A stretch of 64,000 nt of DNA from Mycoplasmatota bacterium (GTDB taxonomy: Bacteria > Bacillota_I > Bacilli_A > RF39 > UBA660), in NCBI GenBank assembly GCA_022774645.1, contig JALFKQ010000035.1, positions 1 through 64,000 of the forward strand, in the 5' to 3' direction. A model generated the notes under the pieces. That model saw nothing but the letters and a program-made list of their open reading frames with translations, was not told the DNA's origin and ran no database searches. Numbering within the stretch: the first letter of the stretch is position 1; every line of letters begins with the position of its first letter. The position numbers were made by a program, and so were the translations under genes. This document shows, piece by piece, positions 59,398-64,000 of the stretch.

Positions 59398-59922
59398 ATG
59401 AAAAAAGATAATTGGATAATAAAGGCATTTTTAATGACTTTTTTTATAGCACTAATTTTCAGTAGTGCTTCAAATTTTATAATTGCAAAATACAATAATA
59501 CAATATTACTTATATCATTATGCATTTTATTTATAGGTATAGGAATATTATTTGACATAATCGGAACAGCAGTATTAACTGCTAACGAATCTTCATTTCA
59601 TGCTAAAAGTTCTAAAAAAATCAAAGGTTCAAAAGAAGCTGTAAAACTAATTAAAAATTCAAGTACAATTGCAAGTATATGTAATGATGTTATAGGAGAT
59701 ATATGTGGAATAGTCAGTGGTTCTGTTGGAGCTATGCTTGCTATTAATATATCAACAAAATTTAACATATCAGCAATAATTGTAACATTATTAACAAGTT
59801 CAATAATATCATCACTAACAGTTGGTGGTAAAGCAATTGGAAAAAAATACGCAATCAAAAAAAGTGATGCAATAATATTTATAGTAGCTAAATTATTAAA
59901 TAAAATAAAAATAGAGAAATAA
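59398..59922 (+). CDS. oapA: Candidate OLE-associated protein A (CorB/DUF21-like)
   Basis: 174 aa, four helices (about residues 8-28, 35-57, 92-112 and 118-140) with a basic segment between the second and third. LFDIIGTAVLTANESSFHAK and NDVIGDICGIVSGSVGA hold the conserved core, including a D-x3-D motif (DVIGD). I recognise this as the CorB-like family that includes OapA, the membrane partner of OLE RNA, linked to Mg2+ and alcohol stress. GGGAG ribosome site. It is the only gene after the RNA before a terminator. Confidence 0.75.
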   Translation: MKKDNWIIKAFLMTFFIALIFSSASNFIIAKYNNTILLISLCILFIGIGILFDIIGTAVLTANESSFHAKSSKKIKGSKEAVKLIKNSSTIASICNDVIGDICGIVSGSVGAMLAINISTKFNISAIIVTLLTSSIISSLTVGGKAIGKKYAIKKSDAIIFIVAKLLNKIKIEK

Positions 59923-59937
59923 CTTCTCTATTTTTTT
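59911..59937 (+). terminator. Terminator of the RNA-oapA unit
   Basis: ATAGAGAA/TTCTCTAT (59911-59918 with 59924-59931) with T7. Confidence 0.92.
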
Positions 59938-60178
59938 AATTTAATCTTTCAGTAAATAAATTACCAATTGTTTCTAATACCTGAATATTATCAATATCAA
60001 CTAAGGTAACATTACCATTTATATCTTTTTTACTTTCAACAATTATATAATTATTAGTTATACCTTCTTTTTCATTATCTACTTGAAGTCCCATAAGATA
60101 ATTTTTACCTTCGTATGACATTTCATCTAATACATAATATTCAAGACCATTATCTAATGTTATTACTTTATCTATCAT
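59936..60178 (-). CDS. DUF1292-like small protein A
   Basis: 80 aa, MIDKVITLDNGLEYYVLDEM, YEGKNYLMGLQVDNEK. Close in form to DUF1292 proteins such as YrzB. Last gene of a three-gene operon with the collagen-like membrane protein. Function unknown. Confidence 0.7.
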   Translation of the reverse strand: MIDKVITLDNGLEYYVLDEMSYEGKNYLMGLQVDNEKEGITNNYIIVESKKDINGNVTLVDIDNIQVLETIGNLFTERLN

Positions 60179-61752
60179 AATGTAGGTCCTCCCATTCCGC
60201 TAACCAGTTCACTAGCTGATATCCAAGCTTGATCTCTTCCTGCTTTATCCATTACAGAAACTGCAACTCTGCTTGGATCAATTCCATTTGCAGCACAGAA
60301 CTCTTCAATTGATAAACCATTTGTATTTATAACTTGACCTATTGATCCATCTGGATTAACTGCAGCAAATCTACCAAAAATTGAATCTCCATTTACATAT
60401 TGAGATAATAATGGTTTTGTTTCAATTCCCATAACAGCTCTATCAGAACTAATGTGACCAACACTTACATTGTAATCACCTACTTCACTACCTATTCTAA
60501 TACCATCATATTGAGAAACTGGATCTACAGTTGGGGTTGGTTGAGACGGAGTGACTGTTGGTTCTGGATTAGTAATATTAGGCGCAGGTTCTGGATTTGG
60601 AGTTGGTTCTACTGCCGCTGGAGTTGCAGCATTATGAGCTTGAATCAAATTATGAACAGTACTTGCAACAGTAAGAGTTGTACCAGTAATAATTGCAGAA
60701 TTAATCATCCAAGACATATCTCTTAATCCTTCTTCTGTCCTAAACTTATTCTTAACTCTATCAATTAAACCTTTCAATCCTGGTCGTGGTTCAACTACCG
60801 TATTTATTTTGCTTTGTAATCCGAGTTGATTTAACTCAGCTATTTCTTTTCTTCTTTTATTAATAAATTTATTAGCTATACCACCTGCAAGTGCCATAAC
60901 ACCTACACCAAGTGGCCCAGCTGTAAAGAATACAGCAGCACCAAGTCCGATACCTGCTGCTACATGTAATATTGTTTTCCATGTAACTTTTGGTTTATTA
61001 GATTTAACTTTAGGTTGTACTGGTTCTGGTTCCTCTGGGCCAGGTCCGTCAGGACCGATAGGTGGAACTGGTGGAACTGGATCTCCAATATTTATAGGCC
61101 CATCACCTGTTGTACCGCCTGGACCCTCTGGGCCACCATTTCCAGGTCCCTCTGGTCCAGGTCCGTCAGGACCACCCTTACCTGGTCCATCATGAGTTGG
61201 CTTAACAGGATCTTTCCCTTTAGTCATACCTTTTGGTATTCCACCATATTTAAGCTCTCTCATTCTTTGCATTATATGACTTTTTTCAACCATTAAATCA
61301 TTTAAAGCTAATTCATTCTCTTCAATCCTTTTTCTAGCGTCCTCTTGTAATTTAGCTAATGATGCAGGAATTTCATGGCCTTCTGCCATTTGTACACTAG
61401 CTATATTAGTATCTTTTTCAATAGCTTTTTCTAATTCTTTAATTTGCCTTGATACTTCTATTCTTCTCTTACCTAGTTCAAAATATTCAGCTTCTTTCTT
61501 TTCAATAATAACATTAAATTTATTAGCATTTTCATATGCTATATCAGTTATTTTATCAATTCTAGCTTTTTGTTCACTACTAAGTTCATTATCATTTTCA
61601 ATTTGAAAAGCCTCATTCTTAACATTATCAAAAATTTCAAATCTTTTTCTAAGTTCTTCAAGACCATAATATTCAACATCAAGTTCTGCTAATTCTTCTA
61701 ATTCAATAGTTTCTTGTAAAACTTGTTCTAATCTATCCATTCTAACATTCAT
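60175..61752 (-). CDS. Membrane protein with coiled coil and Gly-Pro-rich linker
   Basis: 525 aa. An N-terminal coiled coil (residues 1-165); a linker with many DGPG/GPEGPG units (about 180-250); a Gly-rich hydrophobic pair (HVAAGIGLGAAVFFTAGPLG to GVMALAGGIAN); another helix near 350; a Pro/Thr-rich spacer; and a C-terminal domain (YDGIRIGSEVGDYNVSVGHI and onward). The linker is GC-rich against its neighbours. No family recognised. Confidence 0.75.
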   Translation of the reverse strand: MNVRMDRLEQVLQETIELEELAELDVEYYGLEELRKRFEIFDNVKNEAFQIENDNELSSEQKARIDKITDIAYENANKFNVIIEKKEAEYFELGKRRIEVSRQIKELEKAIEKDTNIASVQMAEGHEIPASLAKLQEDARKRIEENELALNDLMVEKSHIMQRMRELKYGGIPKGMTKGKDPVKPTHDGPGKGGPDGPGPEGPGNGGPEGPGGTTGDGPINIGDPVPPVPPIGPDGPGPEEPEPVQPKVKSNKPKVTWKTILHVAAGIGLGAAVFFTAGPLGVGVMALAGGIANKFINKRRKEIAELNQLGLQSKINTVVEPRPGLKGLIDRVKNKFRTEEGLRDMSWMINSAIITGTTLTVASTVHNLIQAHNAATPAAVEPTPNPEPAPNITNPEPTVTPSQPTPTVDPVSQYDGIRIGSEVGDYNVSVGHISSDRAVMGIETKPLLSQYVNGDSIFGRFAAVNPDGSIGQVINTNGLSIEEFCAANGIDPSRVAVSVMDKAGRDQAWISASELVSGMGGPTL

Positions 61753-61754
61753 TA

Positions 61755-62030
61755 CTAATCACCTTGTTTCTTTGAATTATTAATAGTTTCTATTTTTTTA
61801 TTCATATTATCACTAAACACTTTTAAAACCACATCAAGCACTTCTTTATTCTTCTCTTCTACAAAACCAGTACCAACATCCTTAAATACAACAAATGTAT
61901 CTGTTGGCTCTTCTCCATTTAGTTTATTTGTGAAAAAATAAGTGTAACCATTACATTCAGTCTTATCAATAGTAATGTAATCATTACCCGCTAATTCAAA
62001 AATATCATTTAACTTAACACTATAATTCAT
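61755..62030 (-). CDS. DUF1292-like small protein B
   Basis: 91 aa, MNYSVKLNDIFELAGNDYIT, YTYFFTNKLNGEEPTDTFVV. Similar in form to the small protein at 59936, so two such proteins flank the membrane protein in one operon. Confidence 0.65.
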   Translation of the reverse strand: MNYSVKLNDIFELAGNDYITIDKTECNGYTYFFTNKLNGEEPTDTFVVFKDVGTGFVEEKNKEVLDVVLKVFSDNMNKKIETINNSKKQGD

Positions 62031-62084
62031 ATTGACTACTCCTTATTCTATAAAAATAATAACACATAATAAAAAATTAAGCAA

Positions 62085-62112
62085 ATAAAAAAGTAAACAT
62101 TTCTGTTTACTT
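62085..62112 (-). terminator. Terminator of typA
   Basis: AAGTAAACA/TGTTTACTT (62091-62099 with 62104-62112) and a T-rich minus-strand tail. Confidence 0.9.
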
Positions 62113-63913
62113 ATCTATTACTTCTATATCTTTCTTTTTCATCAAGAATTTTCTTTCTAAGTCTAATTGCATCAGGAGTAACCTCAACAAGTTCATCACT
62201 TTCTATAAATTCAAGAGCTTCTTCTAATGTAAATGTTTTAGATTTAGGTAATGTTATTGCTTCATCACTACCAGATGATCTTGTATTAGAAAATTCTTTA
62301 TTCTTACATGGATTTACATTTAAATCATTTTCTCTATTGTGAATACCAATAATCATACCAGCATAAACATCAGTAGATGGTTCTATTAACATAGTACCTC
62401 TATCAAGTAAATTATAAAGAGCATATCCAAATGACTTTCCACTTTCCATAGAAACAAGAACTCCATTTTTCCTTCTAGCAATTTCACCAGCATAAGGTTT
62501 ATATGAATCGAAACTTCTAACCATAATTCCTTCACCTTTTGTATTAGTTATGAAATTACTTCTATATCCAATTAAACCTCTTGTTGGAACTAAAAATTCA
62601 AGTCTAACATAATTATCTTCTGCAGGTTCCATTAATTCCATATTACCTTTTCTTTCACTTAAATCACTTATTATAGTTCCAGAATAATCATTAGGTACAT
62701 TAATAACAACTCTTTCAAATGGTTCACACTTAACACCATCTATTTCATGAAAAATAACTTCAGGTTTAGAAACACTAAGTTCATAACCTTCTCTTCTCAT
62801 ATTTTCAATCAATATAGATAAATGTAATTCACCACGACCAGATACTTTAAATCCTTCATTTGAAGGTAATTCTTCAACTTCAAGACCAACATTTCTTTCA
62901 AGTTCTGCATGTAATCTATCTCTTAAATGTCTAGATGTTACAAATTTACCAACCTTACCAGCAAATGGACTACTATTAACTAAAAAGTTCATTGATAGAG
63001 TTGGTTTTTCTATTTCAATTTTTGGTAATGGATTAACATTATTAACATCACAAATTGTATCTCCTATTGATATTTCAGGACAACCAGCAACGGTAACTAT
63101 ATCACCAAAATATGCTTCTGTTACTTCTTTTCTCTTAATGCCTTCATTAACAAACATCTTACTAATTCTTTCTTTTGTTAATGTTCCATCGTTCTTAGAT
63201 ATAGCAACAGTTTCACCAACCTTAATTTTACCCTTATTAATTCTACCTATACCAAGTCTTCCAATATAATTATCATAATCAAGTGAAGAAATTTGAAATT
63301 GAAGTGGATCATCAATATTTCCTTCAAATGGTTTAGTAGTTTCAATAATAGTATCAAGTAATGGAGTTATATCATTATTATCATCATTTTCTTCATATCT
63401 AGCAACTCCATCTTTTGCTATACCATATATAATCTTAAAATCTAATTGTTCATTAGTAGCGCCTAGTTCACAGAATAAGTCAAAAGTCATATTAACAACT
63501 TCTTCTGCTCTAGCATCTTTTTTATCAATTTTATTGATAAAAAGAATTGGTCTAAGCCCATTTTGTAATGCTTCTTTTAATACAAATCTAGTTTGAGGCA
63601 TTGGACCTTCAGCAGAATCAACTAATAGCACAACTGTATCAACTGTTTTAATAATTCTTTCTATTTCACTAGAAAAATCAGCATGTCCAGGAGTATCTAC
63701 AATGTTCATTTTATACCCTTTATATCTGATAGAACAGTTTTTAGCTGTAATAGTGATTCCTCTTTCTCTTTCTAAATCTCCACTATCCATTACACAATCA
63801 ACAACTTGTTCATTGTCCCTAAATACACCATTTTGTTTAAGCAGTGCATCTACTAAAGTACTCTTACCTGCATCTACATGAGCAACAACAGCAAAATTAA
63901 TAATTTTATCCAT
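62111..63913 (-). CDS. typA: Ribosome-associated GTPase TypA/BipA
   Basis: About 600 aa. G1 AHVDAGKSTLVDALL (usually HVDHGKTTL; the AGKST is uncommon), G2 RGITI, G3 DTPGHADF, G4 NKIDKKDA, and the C-terminal BipA domain (VPTRGLIGYRSNFITNTKGE). Acts in ribosome assembly or stress translation. Start ATG 63913, with AAGGGG 9 nt upstream. Confidence 0.95.
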   Translation of the reverse strand: MDKIINFAVVAHVDAGKSTLVDALLKQNGVFRDNEQVVDCVMDSGDLERERGITITAKNCSIRYKGYKMNIVDTPGHADFSSEIERIIKTVDTVVLLVDSAEGPMPQTRFVLKEALQNGLRPILFINKIDKKDARAEEVVNMTFDLFCELGATNEQLDFKIIYGIAKDGVARYEENDDNNDITPLLDTIIETTKPFEGNIDDPLQFQISSLDYDNYIGRLGIGRINKGKIKVGETVAISKNDGTLTKERISKMFVNEGIKRKEVTEAYFGDIVTVAGCPEISIGDTICDVNNVNPLPKIEIEKPTLSMNFLVNSSPFAGKVGKFVTSRHLRDRLHAELERNVGLEVEELPSNEGFKVSGRGELHLSILIENMRREGYELSVSKPEVIFHEIDGVKCEPFERVVINVPNDYSGTIISDLSERKGNMELMEPAEDNYVRLEFLVPTRGLIGYRSNFITNTKGEGIMVRSFDSYKPYAGEIARRKNGVLVSMESGKSFGYALYNLLDRGTMLIEPSTDVYAGMIIGIHNRENDLNVNPCKNKEFSNTRSSGSDEAITLPKSKTFTLEEALEFIESDELVEVTPDAIRLRKKILDEKERYRSNR

Positions 63914-64000
63914 AAATAACATCCCCTTTTGGTACCTATAAATAATACACTATTTTTACGATATTTTCAAGAAAAATTTAAATTTTTTTAAATTATCACT

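Noticed and set aside
1-64000. TGA read as tryptophan (Mycoplasma code)
   Set aside because: TGG is used for Trp in SecA and others, and several genes (for example the response regulator, pcfK) end in TGA.

Overview
The window is chromosomal DNA from a very AT-rich, low-GC Gram-positive bacterium carrying an integrated ~30.4 kb siphovirus-like prophage. TGG encodes Trp and TGA is used as a stop, so this is not a Mycoplasma-code genome. Long-form HPF next to secA, a spoIID-spoIIQ pair, an agr-type peptide quorum-sensing locus and a sporulation-type sigma factor point to an endospore-lineage Firmicute, perhaps an uncultured gut Bacilli/Erysipelotrichia-like organism. That placement is inference; no database search was possible.

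Left chromosomal arm (1-16857): secA (C-terminus cut by the window edge), hpf and a cold-shock gene; an agrBD operon converging on an AgrC/AgrA-like pair; spoIIQ-spoIID; a run of rpiB, an RDD protein, a degenerate phosphoglycerate-mutase-like protein, a Ca-type P-ATPase, and an operon of a HEPN/Abi_2 protein with an HtrA protease.

Prophage (16858-47289): inserted at the 3' end of rpsI (ribosomal protein S9), with a 21-bp near-identical core at both ends. Reading from the right: tyrosine integrase, a CI/Cro switch with four palindromic operators, then one long leftward lytic operon (Xis-like, replication genes, ArpU-like late regulator, second tyrosine recombinase, PcfK/PcfJ, HNH, terminase, portal, protease, capsid, tail, holin/endolysin). 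The 1.2 kb CI/Cro segment is bounded by 35-bp inverted repeats matching at 34 of 35 positions. Other notable elements are a textbook -1 frameshift signal for the tail chaperone, two copies of a non-consensus late promoter, a strong H-type pseudoknot before pcfK, a four-hairpin non-coding patch, iterons inside the replication gene, and a tetranucleotide tract inside a small ORF ahead of three paralogous tail-tip genes.

Right chromosomal arm (47290-64000): rpsI-rplM, a Cys-repeat surface protein, dusB, a carrier, a half-length ClpC-like ATPase, a membrane Zn-protease, rpsF-ssb-rpsR with an S6-type leader, argS, an unusually long sigma factor, and typA at the right end. The most interesting chromosomal item is at 58890-59922. 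A consensus promoter drives a ~455-nt structured RNA closed by an 8-bp end-to-end helix, followed at once by a four-helix CorB-like membrane protein. This arrangement matches OLE RNA and its partner OapA.
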